Below the pieces are notes generated by a model that ran no database searches, was not told where the DNA came from, and saw only the letters and a list, made by a program, of their open reading frames with translations. Position numbers and translations under genes: made by a program. 64,000 nt of DNA from assembly GCF_000317125.1 (NCBI RefSeq), contig NC_019695.1, positions 4,328,336 to 4,392,335 on the forward strand, written 5' to 3'. Of the stretch, positions 17,927-26,693 are shown in pieces. Source of the stretch: Chroococcidiopsis thermalis PCC 7203. Lineage in GTDB: Bacteria > Cyanobacteriota > Cyanobacteriia > Cyanobacteriales > Chroococcidiopsidaceae. Within the stretch, counting starts at the first letter, position 1. The number at the start of each line of letters is the position of its first letter.

Positions 17927-18787
17927 ATGTTAAATAAGATCTGGAATACTAAAAGCGCGATCGCCTTAGCACTAGCCGCGATCGTTCTTCCCGCTTGCAC
18001 GAATCAATTAGAGACAAATAGACCAGCAGCTCCCACAGGAGAGACTGCAACAACAAATGCTCCTACATCTCCAACTGGAAACGTCACTACAGAGGAAGTG
18101 ACCGACAACACAAAGCAACTCATCGGTAAGACTGTAACAGTAAGAAGCGAACCCGTGAGAAAAGTTGGTAACAACACCTTCACAATTAGCGACGAGGAAT
18201 TTTTTGGCAACGAAACAATTCTAGTTGTTAATGCTTCAGGACAGCCCTTAGCTCTACCTACTGACAATACAGAAGTTCAAGTCACAGGTGAAGTACGTCA
18301 ATTTGTCGTGGCTGATGTCAATCGAGACTACGATTTTCTGGACTTGGAGCCGAACTTATACGTAGACTACGAGGGCAAACCAGCAATTATTGCTCAGTCG
18401 ATCGCTCCTGCACCCGAACCAGGGGAAATTACTTCAAATCCAAAACAGTACTACGGCAGAACGCTAGCTGTAACGGGTGAAGTTGAGGAAATACTCAGTC
18501 CAACTACTTTTACTCTGGACGAAGACCAACTGTTTGGTGCTACCGACTTACTAGTATTAGTGGCAAATCCTAAAACAGGCAATACAGCAAACACAGCAGT
18601 TAAAGAAGATCAGACGGTTGCTGTAACAGGTGTACTGCGTCCCTTGGTCGTCGCTGACCTCGAAAGAGAATACGATTTCAATTGGGACGAGGGTTTTGTC
18701 AGGCAGCTAGAAGCAGAATATAGCCAAAAGCCCGTACTTGTCGTTCAATCTGTGTACCCGTCAGCAATTCCCAGAGCAGCTAAATAA
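17927..18787 (+). CDS. Lipoprotein-like two-domain protein, paralogue of 2222-3100
   Basis: The protein has 286 residues. The signal sequence ends in VLPAC, a plausible lipobox Cys at about residue 24, then a Thr-rich linker. Two repeats follow at about 65-165 (GKTVTVRSEPVRKVGNNTF) and 180-283 (RTLAVTGEVEEILSPTTF), closing in VLVVQSVYPSA. It matches 2222-3100 over its full length, but membrane anchoring replaces the simple signal peptide. The function is unknown. A strong AGGAG lies before the ATG, and a hairpin terminator follows at 18844-18884. Confidence 0.83.
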   Translation: MLNKIWNTKSAIALALAAIVLPACTNQLETNRPAAPTGETATTNAPTSPTGNVTTEEVTDNTKQLIGKTVTVRSEPVRKVGNNTFTISDEEFFGNETILVVNASGQPLALPTDNTEVQVTGEVRQFVVADVNRDYDFLDLEPNLYVDYEGKPAIIAQSIAPAPEPGEITSNPKQYYGRTLAVTGEVEEILSPTTFTLDEDQLFGATDLLVLVANPKTGNTANTAVKEDQTVAVTGVLRPLVVADLEREYDFNWDEGFVRQLEAEYSQKPVLVVQSVYPSAIPRAAK

Positions 18788-18843
18788 ATTAACTTGAGAC
18801 AGACGGCTGTTACTAAATCGACCGATCGAAACAGCGTAGATCG

Positions 18844-18884
18844 AAACAGCGTAGATGATACAAGGGTGTATCTCTACGTTGTTT
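18844..18884 (+). terminator. Long hairpin terminator
   Basis: AAACAGCGTAGA pairs with TCTACGTTGTTT (one G-T pair), enclosing GATACA-AGGG-TGTATC, and is followed by a T-rich stretch. A direct repeat of GATCGAAACAGCGTAGA precedes it. Confidence 0.6.
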
Positions 18885-19095
18885 ATGTATTTAGATTTTT
18901 ATACACTCAGAAAACAAGAAACAAAGTTAGAGTGTAGCAAATTAGGCAAATAGCGATCGCAGCATAGAAGAATGAAATTCAGATGAAATGGTTGTCTTTC
19001 ATTTGCGAGAAATTGTGATTACCTCACGAGACAGAGATATAAATTTTTTTTCAATTTATAGACTGACAAAGTAAGCATTTGAACGGGAGGATTTT

Positions 19096-19429
19096 CTGCC
19101 TCATCAACAATATCAAACCAGTATTGATGCTGCGATTCACTGCGCGAGGAACTGCGAACACTGTGCCGATGAGTATCTGGGTTCTATGCCAGAATGCGCT
19201 CGTCTGTGCCGCGACTGCGCTCAAATCTGTTGGACGAGCGCGGGTTTTATGAGTCGCAGTTCTCGCTTCATTCCGAATGTCGTCCGTGCCTGCATCGATA
19301 TCTGCGAAGCCTGTGAAGCGCGAATGCGAACAGCACGATAATCCACACTGCCAGAACTGTGCTAAAGCTTGCCGCAATGCAGTAGAAGAATATCGAAAAA
19401 TTTCAGGTATTGCCACAGCAAGAGCATAA
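19096..19429 (+). pseudogene. Four-helix-bundle Cys-rich protein (DUF326-like), frameshifted
   Basis: Reading from 19096 gives a Cys-rich sequence typical of DUF326 copper-binding-type four-helix bundles (CARNCEHCADEYL, CARLCRDCAQICW, CIDICEACEA). At 19321 one extra base shifts the frame. From 19322 the family pattern resumes as ECEQHDNPHCQNCAKACR and runs to a TAA at 19429. The expected initiator codon reads CTG with GGGAGG upstream, so the ATG seems lost too. Some Cys positions have become Ser or Ala. This is a decayed gene unless the frameshift is a sequencing error. Confidence 0.7.
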
Positions 19430-19435
19430 TTCAAT

Positions 19436-19467
19436 GAATTCGTAATTCGTAATTCGTAATTCGTAAT
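19436..19467. repeat. AATTCGT heptamer tandem
   Basis: Four consecutive AATTCGT units of the STRR type, just past the end of the DUF326 remnant. Confidence 0.8.
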
Positions 19468-19507
19468 TAAAAAGCAATAATTACGAGTTATGCGATGTGC
19501 GACTTTC

Positions 19508-19640
19508 TCTTGTTCCCCCCTTGAGAAAGGGGAGCCACTTGCGTGGGCGGGTTTCCCGACTTGAGCAAAGTGGCGTGGGCTAGGGGGGATCTTTTCGCGA
19601 TCGGCATAGTTTTCGATCCCCCAACTGAGTTAACAAGGGG
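19508..19640. repeat. Interspersed CCCCCTTGA / TAGGGGGGATC repeat block
   Basis: This repetitive intergenic sequence has an internal GGAGCCACTTGCGTGGGCGG unit nested between CCCCCTT and GGGGGGATC arms. A related GGAGCCACTTACGTGCG unit occurs at about 59055-59075 upstream of rarA. No gene is seen in 19430-19755. Confidence 0.55.
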
Positions 19641-19755
19641 GCTAAGAAAAAAGTCGCGCATGGGGTGAGTTAGTAATTATAAGTGGGGTCAGCTAGATGA
19701 CAGGAGATGGTAGTTGAAAAACCACACGCGAATTGCTTGGGTTCATAGCACAAAG

Positions 19756-20463
19756 CTAGCGAATTTCTTCTCGCTTATCCACAATCTCGACTTCGGGCTG
19801 AGCATCTCTATCTATGTCTATGGAGGAGCGATCGCTCACAGTCTCTTCTCTATACGTTGCTGTTTGCCGATTCATCGGTGCAGCAGATGTACTAACATTA
19901 GCGCGATCGCCGTCAGACATATTGTATACGTTCCACTCTTCGACACCGCGATCTCTTAACAGCGAACCAGCGCGATCGATCTCTGAGGGCGTACCTTCGA
20001 TCATCACTAAGTAATCACCTTGAGACACTCGCTTGTCGTAAGCTTTAGCGTCCTCTTCGGGAATTCCCAATCCGGTCAGCGCACCAACAATCGCACCTGC
20101 TGCTGCACCAATGCCAGCACCAGCTAAGGTAGTCGCTACAGTACCAGCTGCCAGAAATGGACCTACGCCTGGAATGATTAAAGCTTCCAAACCTACTAAT
20201 AAACCACCAACGCCACCTAGAGCAGTACCAGCTACAGCACCAATACCAGCACCTTCTGGAGCTTCATTATCACCGCGATCTTTCATTTGGTTGCGGTCTT
20301 GTACGTCAATACCTGCAATCTCTTCGTTGCGGTTTGCATCTTTAGCCAACACGGATATTCGATCTGTCGAAAAACCTGAATCTCTTAATGCGTTCAGTGC
20401 GTTTTCAGCTTCTCTACGGCTGCGAAATACCCCAACTGCACGTTTGTATTGTTGAGTTGCCAT
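19756..20463 (-). CDS. General stress protein with Gly/Ala-rich hydrophobic core
   Basis: The 235-residue protein begins with an N-terminal YflT/general-stress-17M-like alpha/beta domain at about 8-60 (RAVGVFRSRREAENALNALRD). Next is a long Gly/Ala-rich hydrophobic stretch at about 70-135, resembling glycine-zipper membrane-associated segments. A second small alpha/beta unit follows at about 145-180 (GDYLVMIEGTPSEIDRAGSLL), then a charged tail. Family members accumulate under salt, drought or heat stress, and the molecular role is not established. Confidence 0.8.
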   Translation of the reverse strand: MATQQYKRAVGVFRSRREAENALNALRDSGFSTDRISVLAKDANRNEEIAGIDVQDRNQMKDRGDNEAPEGAGIGAVAGTALGGVGGLLVGLEALIIPGVGPFLAAGTVATTLAGAGIGAAAGAIVGALTGLGIPEEDAKAYDKRVSQGDYLVMIEGTPSEIDRAGSLLRDRGVEEWNVYNMSDGDRANVSTSAAPMNRQTATYREETVSDRSSIDIDRDAQPEVEIVDKREEIR

Positions 20464-21291
20464 TTTTCCTCCTAATACTCAAATAAATACATCTACGCGA
20501 TCGCCACACTAGGATAAACCTAAGACCTTCAAACAACAGCCTTAGCATATTCTTCTGCTACAAATAGATAAGGCTCTGCAAGTTTTGCATTCTTAAAAAT
20601 TTTGTCAATCTGAGTAGTTAAAGTTTAAATATCGCTACTCACAATTTGCCTTTGCTTGCAGTCTCTTGGTCAAGACTATCCTTCTTTGACCAGTCTAGGC
20701 TTTAGGTTTGCAAACTGCTCAGACTAGGCAGCAGCCTTTTTTTGCTGGACTAGCAGCCGATCGCGTTATTACTAGTCTCTTTGCTAGAGCCAAAATCTAC
20801 ATCAGTCCATAGGTTTAGCTTGAGTCTACCAAAAGAGAGGGATAGGCTCAGGCAACACCTTTCTGTGACACGATACGTAACAAAAAATCTGAAAGCATAC
20901 AGTTAGTTCGAGCGATAAATTCAATCAGGAAAAAATAAGGTATAAGTACAAGTGAAGTTTCGCTTGATTTCGATTCTACTTCTCCACTTGAGCGGGATTT
21001 GGCTGTGATTTATTTCATCGTAAAATGCCCGAACTCGAATCCCAAGAGCGACATTAGTATCGGAGAAATACAGTTTTCAGCTTTGGGAAGTGGTAGCTCT
21101 GGGTGGGGTTTATCTCGTTTGTCTAGCCATGATGCTCTTTGGCATTTTGAATGTTATTTAAATAGATTTTTATGTAGAACTCTAGCCCAGGAAGATTAGC
21201 GTTCTCCCCAACTTTTCCACTTTTTTAGTTCAAGCTGGAATTAATCTTGTTTCTCAAGCTGGAGTGCGATCGCTCAAGCACTCATCGAATT
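20464..21291. other. Long intergenic region with motif copy g
   Basis: This 828-bp gap lies between divergent genes. Apart from motif copy g near the right end, I see no gene or RNA in it. A short open frame at about 21000-21200 has no protein-like features. Confidence 0.5.
21202..21235 (+). promoter_or_regulatory. Shared upstream motif, copy g
   Basis: CTCCCCAACTTTTCCAC (TTTTCCAC at 21213-21220) followed by TTTTTTAGTTCAAG. It lies about 72 bases before the M48 protease start. Confidence 0.65.
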
Positions 21292-22125
21292 ATGTCTAAC
21301 ATTCCTCGTTCCCATCGCCCTTGGTTTTATCCGTTAATTACGTCTTCAGTCGCAATTGGCGTAGTTGTTGTTGCGCCTCAAAGCGCGCCAGCTGCTCCTT
21401 TGTGGGAATTACTGCTTCGCGGCGCTCAAGTGTATCAACTTTACAATGTTTCCGATAAAGAGGAAGTTCAACTAGGCAAGCAGATTAACCAACAGCTAAT
21501 TGGCGAACAGTTTCAACTTTATAATAATGCGCGGGTCAACAATTATATCGATCGCATCGGTCAGCGGTTGGCAAAAAACAGCACTCGCCCTGACATTCCC
21601 TATGCATTTCAAGTTGTCAAGGATGACAGTATCAATGCCTTTGCGACTGCTGGCGGTTACGTTTACGTCACCACAGGCTTGCTCAAAGCCGCAGATAACG
21701 AAGCCCAACTAGCGGGTGTATTGGCACACGAAATCGGTCACATTACCGAACGTCATTTAATCGAACAGATGCGAGAAACTGCGATCGCGCGTGGATTGGC
21801 TTCTGCTGCTGGACTAGATGAAAGTACGGCGGTGCAATTAGGTGTAGAACTGGCTTTGCGCCGTCCCAACAGTCGCTCAGATGAGTTCCAAGCTGACGCA
21901 AGAGGCGTTCAGACTTTAGGAAAAGCTGGTTACGCTCAAGTGGCGATGATTAACTTTCTCGAAAAATTACGCAGCCAGCGATCGGTTCCCACATTTTTGA
22001 GTACTCACCCAGCAACAGGCGATCGCATTGCCAGACTGGAAAAAATTATCGATTCCCAACAAGCAAATCGCGGTCAAGGTTTAAATGAATCTTACTATCA
22101 AGCACAAACCCAACCCTTGAACTAG
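21292..22125 (+). CDS. M48-family zinc metalloprotease
   Basis: The protein has 277 residues from the ATG at 21292; an upstream TTG would add 15 residues without family similarity. A signal segment at about 12-35 is followed by the M48 catalytic domain. The zinc motif is H146-E147-xx-H150 (VLAHEIGHITERH), and the third ligand Glu is in SRSDEFQADA at about 212-221. A GYVYVTTGLL strand precedes it, as in BepA/LoiP-type proteases. It probably acts in the periplasm on misfolded outer-membrane proteins. A shared-motif copy lies about 72 bases upstream. Confidence 0.9.
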   Translation: MSNIPRSHRPWFYPLITSSVAIGVVVVAPQSAPAAPLWELLLRGAQVYQLYNVSDKEEVQLGKQINQQLIGEQFQLYNNARVNNYIDRIGQRLAKNSTRPDIPYAFQVVKDDSINAFATAGGYVYVTTGLLKAADNEAQLAGVLAHEIGHITERHLIEQMRETAIARGLASAAGLDESTAVQLGVELALRRPNSRSDEFQADARGVQTLGKAGYAQVAMINFLEKLRSQRSVPTFLSTHPATGDRIARLEKIIDSQQANRGQGLNESYYQAQTQPLN

Positions 22126-22217
22126 TAGTGCCATATTTTGACTCTTACTTCAGATAGAAAAAATCACAACTTTCATCCGCTTGCATAAGTGTAGCAGTCT
22201 ATAAATTTCCGAGGTAA

Positions 22218-22364
22218 TATCTGAGTAATAGCACCATTGGCTCTAGCTATGGAGCAGCAAGTTCTTTAGTTATCGTATTAATTTGGGTCTTTTTTTCAGC
22301 TCAAATACTCTTATTGGGAGCAGAATTTACACAAGTTTATACTCAGCGTTACCAGTCTAAGTAG
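22218..22364 (+). pseudogene. YihY/BrkB-family C-terminal remnant
   Basis: In one frame this reads SYGAASSLVIVLIWVFFSAQ, then ILLLGAEFTQVY and a TAG. That is the last membrane helix and tail of YihY/BrkB membrane proteins (usually about 280-320 residues). The preceding part is gone; an in-frame TAA lies just upstream. No complete copy is in the window. Confidence 0.65.
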
Positions 22365-22956
22365 TGGCAGCAATTTTAATGTTTAGACCGAGATCCATAT
22401 GCAAATGTTTCCTTTGATTTGTTACTACTCATAGCACTCGAACTAAAGGTCAGGACATTAATGCAGCTTTTACCCTTTGCCTTGCAAGGTTTTTCCTTCT
22501 GCCGTCTGCCCTGGAGCCGTCTGTCTTCTGCTATAATCCCGAAGGAATCGCTCGTCCTTAAAAAGAGAGATGCTATAGCGATCGATTAATTTATTAATCG
22601 CTCTAATTTTTAGAAACTTTCGTTTTTTTACTCTATTAGAAAATTTCCAATTCTTTTAATAACGAACAATTTATTGTTAAAAAAAACTTCGGTCTTTAGA
22701 TAGGTGCGAATATCAAAACTAATGCCGTAGCAGCGCGCAAGTATTTACTGAAACTTCGTGATTTTCAAAAGATCGAAACTGGTATTTAAACCTGTCCTGA
22801 CATAAATTTGTCTATAATATAACTTTGCATTTAAAAAGTCAAAGCTCTGTTCAAACAATAAAGTAGATAAGTCAAATACAGTTAATTCATAGGTTATAAA
22901 TTATTTTTACGATATGCGATCGCACTACTAATTGTTTGTAACTAATACAAATTTCT
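22365..22956. other. AT-rich intergenic region
   Basis: 592 bp between the BrkB remnant and the antiporter gene. I see no gene, motif copy or RNA in it. Confidence 0.5.
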
Positions 22957-24249
22957 ATGGAAGAATCTTTAAAAACTACTGTTTTGCTGAGTGAAACTGT
23001 TGTTGCTGGTATCTTTGCTCAAGTAATAGCCAGCTATCTTCAAATTCCTAGCATTGTCTTCCTACTCTTATTTGGGATTCTTCTGGGATCGGACGGTTTT
23101 GGTTTTTTACATCCATCGCTATTGGGTGATGGTCTGGAAGTACTCGTTTCGATGTTAGTGGCGCTAATTTTATTTGAGGGTGGTTTAAATCTACAGCTAC
23201 GAGAGTTAAAAGAAGTTTCTAGTAGCCTGCGTAATCTCGTGACTATAGGGGTGCTAATTACCTTAATCGGTGGTGCGATCGCCGCTCGCTGGCTGAGCGA
23301 GTTTCCTTGGTCAATTGCTTTTCTTTATGCCTCGTTGGTAGTTGTCACGGGTCCGACGGTCATTCAACCACTGCTCAAACAGGTAGGTGTAGATCGACAG
23401 GTATCGACGCTTTTGGAAGGGGAAGGCGTTTTTATCGATCCGATTGGTGCAATTTTAGCAGCGATCGTACTTCATTTAGTTTTAAGTGGAAACGTGGAGT
23501 TGTTCGTCTCAATTGAGAGTCTGCTCGTCCGTTTAGGCATAGGTGGAGCAATTGGTGCAGTTGGAGGCTGGTTGCTTAGCTTGATTCTCAGGCAGGACAG
23601 CTTTCTGTCGCAAGAGTTGAAAAATTTGGTGGTTTTAGCTAGCGTTTGGGGCTTGTTTAGTCTGGCACAGGTAATACGCGGCGAATCGGGTCTGGTGGTT
23701 GTCGTTGTCATGGGTATAGTTTTACGCGCTGCTTACCTCCCCTCTGAGCCATTGCTGCGTCATTTTAACGAGCAGTTGAGTATTTTAGCTAATTCGGTTT
23801 TATTTATCTTGCTAGCGGCAGATTTATCGATCGCCAGTGTTTTCGCTCTAGGTTGGGGAAGCGTCCTCACTGTTCTAGTATTAATGTTTGTGGTACGTCC
23901 GATAAATATATTGGTCTCAACTTGGAATCAAGGTTTCAACTGGCGACAGCAGTTATTTTTGTGTTGGATTGCTCCGCGTGGAATTGTGGCTGCTTCTTTA
24001 GCTTCTTTGTTTGCGGTGGCGCTGACGAAGCAAGGCATCAATGGCGGCGATTCGATTAAAGCTTTGGTATTTTTGACGATTATGATGACAGTTTTTTGTC
24101 AAGGACTAACAGCTCGTTGGGTTGCCAGCCTGCTTAATCTCCGTATCAGTCAGGTGGATGAAGGGCGATCGCGATCGGTTAGCGAAGAAGTAAAAATGCT
24201 AGAAAACAGAGAAAAACTTGATCTTGCTTCCGAGCCAGTGGATTCATAA
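22957..24249 (+). CDS. CPA1-type cation:proton antiporter (NhaP-like)
   Basis: The 430-residue protein has about 12 membrane segments covering residues 10-395 and a short charged tail. Family signatures include LFEGGLNL at about 70, VVTGPTVIQPLL at about 128-140 and GEGVFIDPIGAILA at about 153-167, where the Asp of FIDP is the ion-binding residue. It should exchange Na+ or K+ for protons across the cytoplasmic or thylakoid membrane; ion choice cannot be read from sequence. There is no C-terminal TrkA domain. It fits the osmotic and ionic theme of the window. Confidence 0.9.
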   Translation: MEESLKTTVLLSETVVAGIFAQVIASYLQIPSIVFLLLFGILLGSDGFGFLHPSLLGDGLEVLVSMLVALILFEGGLNLQLRELKEVSSSLRNLVTIGVLITLIGGAIAARWLSEFPWSIAFLYASLVVVTGPTVIQPLLKQVGVDRQVSTLLEGEGVFIDPIGAILAAIVLHLVLSGNVELFVSIESLLVRLGIGGAIGAVGGWLLSLILRQDSFLSQELKNLVVLASVWGLFSLAQVIRGESGLVVVVVMGIVLRAAYLPSEPLLRHFNEQLSILANSVLFILLAADLSIASVFALGWGSVLTVLVLMFVVRPINILVSTWNQGFNWRQQLFLCWIAPRGIVAASLASLFAVALTKQGINGGDSIKALVFLTIMMTVFCQGLTARWVASLLNLRISQVDEGRSRSVSEEVKMLENREKLDLASEPVDS

Positions 24250-24307
24250 TTTTATGATGCGATCGCGAATTATATTAATTCACAACAATTATTCGCGTTA
24301 CATCAGC

Positions 24308-24817
24308 TCAATACAACCAGCTCTGATACTCTGGATTTGCATCTTTCATGTCTTGGTACAGCCAAACCATGCGATCGACAAACCATAGTTTACCGAGGTA
24401 AATCAGGGCAGTTCCCAATAGAGTAGACCAAATATGGAGAACAACCAAACCCCAGATTGCAAAAACCATACCCAAGGCAGAAACACTAGTGAGAATGTTG
24501 GGTACGTGACGATGATGCTGTGGTACGGGAATTTTATCGCGGTTCAACCAGACTCGTTCGCCAAAAACTCCTTTTGAAGCCCAATTATTAGTTGAGCGCG
24601 GTTTGGGAAAGATGCGTGGATTTAACCAGATCCAAACAACTGCTATGGCAACCGGAATCAGCGACAACCAACCCAGCCAAACGCGACTCCAAACTGCCAA
24701 GATGAAAAGTGGTAGTGCAGTAGTCACCCGCGTCCATACACTCCAAGGGTTAGCATGACGCGCCCAAGCGTCTTCGCTCATGTTAAAGGCTGCGGCAATT
24801 TTTCTTTCCAGAGTCAT
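24308..24817 (-). CDS. DUF6653-like membrane protein
   Basis: The 169-residue protein has a polar start (MSEDAWARHANPWSVWTR), two close membrane segments at about 32-65, a charged loop (NNWASKGVFGERVWLNR) and two more segments at about 110-145. The tail is WLYQDMKDANPEYQSW. I associate this layout with DUF6653; no function is known. It lies 47 bases downstream of the sterol-desaturase-family gene on the same strand, so co-transcription is likely. Confidence 0.7.
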   Translation of the reverse strand: MTLERKIAAAFNMSEDAWARHANPWSVWTRVTTALPLFILAVWSRVWLGWLSLIPVAIAVVWIWLNPRIFPKPRSTNNWASKGVFGERVWLNRDKIPVPQHHRHVPNILTSVSALGMVFAIWGLVVLHIWSTLLGTALIYLGKLWFVDRMVWLYQDMKDANPEYQSWLY

Positions 24818-24864
24818 GGGAAGATCTCCTTGCTACCCTTGACTATTAGTTTATTGTTTCCGTT

Positions 24865-25782
24865 CTACCTTTGGGATTTTAGCTGTAATTTACAAGCGCG
24901 ATCGCGCTGTTGCACGGATATATCCTCGTTATCCACCATCCGAGTCATATCTTCTCCCAAAACGGCTGGATTACGCTCTACAGTGGTTCCATCTGCACTG
25001 TGCCAGTAGTCGCGCTGCTGCTGGAAGGGCATCAGGAAGAGATGCTGTATTTTGTTGTCCTGGGAGTCAGAATAAGCGGGAATACCAATGGTAATTTCTG
25101 AGTGTGGTATGTTCAAGCGCAAGGTGCGATGCAATCTATCCCACCAAGGAAAAACAACAGAATAGTTAGAGTTGGTTTCCTGCTGTACCTGAGAGTGATG
25201 GATGCCGTGCATTCGCGGTGTCACTAATACCAAGTTCAGCCAGCGTTCCAACCATAGGGGTAACTTAACATTGCTGTGGTGAAAGAGTGTATTAACTTGG
25301 AAGACCAACTCGTAGATCGCATAAACTCCAGCAGATACTCCAATCAAAGCAACTTGAAGCACCCGAAATCCAGTAGAGAAAGCAATTTCGATAAAGTGAA
25401 AGCGAAATCCCGTGGAAACATCCAAATCTGGATCGATATGGTGGACGTTGTGAAACCGCCACAGCAAGGGAAATCTATGGGTAGCGCGATGCCAATAGTA
25501 GAAAGTTAAATCCATCAGTAAAAAAGCGATCGCCCCTTGCACCCATACAGGTAGTTCCACAAGATGAATTAGTCCAAAAGTCTGATGCTGCGTCCACTGC
25601 AACATGAATGAGGCAGCAGGTTGCACCATAGTTGCATTTACGCCAAAGGCTAGGGCAGTCACGCAGAAGTTGATGGCTAAGCGTCCTATCCACCAGTTTT
25701 TAGCTTGGCGCAGGGGGTCGATTCTTTCTAACAGCAAAAGCAATAAAAATACTCCGGCTGTCACGATTGGAATGTAAGACAT
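24865..25782 (-). CDS. Sterol desaturase/fatty acid hydroxylase family protein
   Basis: The 305-residue protein has an N-terminal membrane anchor and paired helices. The di-iron histidine clusters are HRATHR (about 98-103), HNVHHID (about 111-117), FHHSN (about 172-176) and MHGIHHS (about 195-201). Enzymes with this pattern hydroxylate or desaturate lipids, sterols or carotenoids using O2. The substrate is unknown. The last residues are charged. It is the first gene of a probable two-gene unit with the DUF6653 gene. Confidence 0.87.
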   Translation of the reverse strand: MSYIPIVTAGVFLLLLLLERIDPLRQAKNWWIGRLAINFCVTALAFGVNATMVQPAASFMLQWTQHQTFGLIHLVELPVWVQGAIAFLLMDLTFYYWHRATHRFPLLWRFHNVHHIDPDLDVSTGFRFHFIEIAFSTGFRVLQVALIGVSAGVYAIYELVFQVNTLFHHSNVKLPLWLERWLNLVLVTPRMHGIHHSQVQQETNSNYSVVFPWWDRLHRTLRLNIPHSEITIGIPAYSDSQDNKIQHLFLMPFQQQRDYWHSADGTTVERNPAVLGEDMTRMVDNEDISVQQRDRACKLQLKSQR

Positions 25783-25863
25783 TATCGTTAGCCTTTTGGC
25801 TCAATTTCTTTAATTGCGCTCTTAGTAATTTTATCGCGATCGCTCTTAAGGTAGAGTTCGTAC

Positions 25864-25904
25864 TTTCTCCACGAGTTTTCCACTATCTCTGTCTATCTTC
25901 TAAC
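25864..25904 (+). promoter_or_regulatory. Shared upstream motif, copy h
   Basis: CTCCACGAGTTTTCCAC (TTTTCCAC at 25876-25883), with TATCTCTGTCTATC and TTCTAAC downstream. It lies about 246 bases before the DUF2808 gene. The rest of 25783-26128 has no gene. Confidence 0.6.
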
Positions 25905-26128
25905 TATAACCAATTGAATTTGGCTCAAAGTTGATGTTGAGGAGTTTGGATAGATCGCATGACTCTTTACAAATCCCTTACGGTTTAGCTCGGATTACAG
26001 TTCAGTAATTATCTCAGCGACAGGGGTATGTTGGACTGAGAAATAAAGTTAGAGCAAAATCTGCCCTGCTCCCATTGGCATAAGGTTAAATGCCAAGTAG
26101 AAAGTTATTGGTATGGAGGAAAATTTTT

Positions 26129-26593
26129 ATGAAATATTCAATTGGGTTATTGAGTCTGGCGATCGTCTCTGCAACAGCTCCACCTGTGGAAGCACAACAA
26201 ATTCGGTCTGTTCAGTTTAGCTATCCTCAAATTCTCAGCAGCAGGGCAGTAGGTAACACTCATTACATTACTTTGAATACTGGAGCTTACCAGCCTTTGT
26301 CCTACCTAGAAATTCTTCCGATGTCCAATGTTGTCGAGCTTACTAAAGGTAATATTCTCGTTACAGATCGATACGAGCGCGTCATTAATACAGACGTGTC
26401 TCAAATAGGTGGGGGAATTAGAATTAATTTTGAACGACCGATTCCCCCGCGCACCACTTTGCGAATTGCAATGGACGACGTGTATACTGCACCGCGAACC
26501 AATGCCAGAGTTTACAAATATCGCGTGTACGGTAGGCATATTGGTTTTAATCAAAATATTACCTACGGTATAGCTTCAATTAATACTTATTAA
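26129..26593 (+). CDS. DUF2808 exported protein
   Basis: The protein has 154 residues from the ATG at 26129, chosen because GGAGGA lies just upstream and the signal peptide starts here (an upstream ATG adds 13 residues). The signal sequence ends in PPVEAQQ. The mature part is all-beta, with HYITLNTGAYQPLSYLEI and FERPIPPRTTLRIAMDDV, a pattern of cyanobacterial DUF2808 proteins. No function is known; a surface role is likely. Confidence 0.8.
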   Translation: MKYSIGLLSLAIVSATAPPVEAQQIRSVQFSYPQILSSRAVGNTHYITLNTGAYQPLSYLEILPMSNVVELTKGNILVTDRYERVINTDVSQIGGGIRINFERPIPPRTTLRIAMDDVYTAPRTNARVYKYRVYGRHIGFNQNITYGIASINTY

Positions 26594-26693
26594 ATATTTG
26601 TTCGTACTAGTGACGTTTGCCTAAAAGGAGATAAACAAAGTAATGTTTACATCTTATGCATAGAGATAAAATATTAAGATTTGCCAGCAAACT

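Noticed and set aside
20999-21199. Short ORF in the gap before the M48 gene
   Set aside because: No conserved features and AT-rich noise-like composition.
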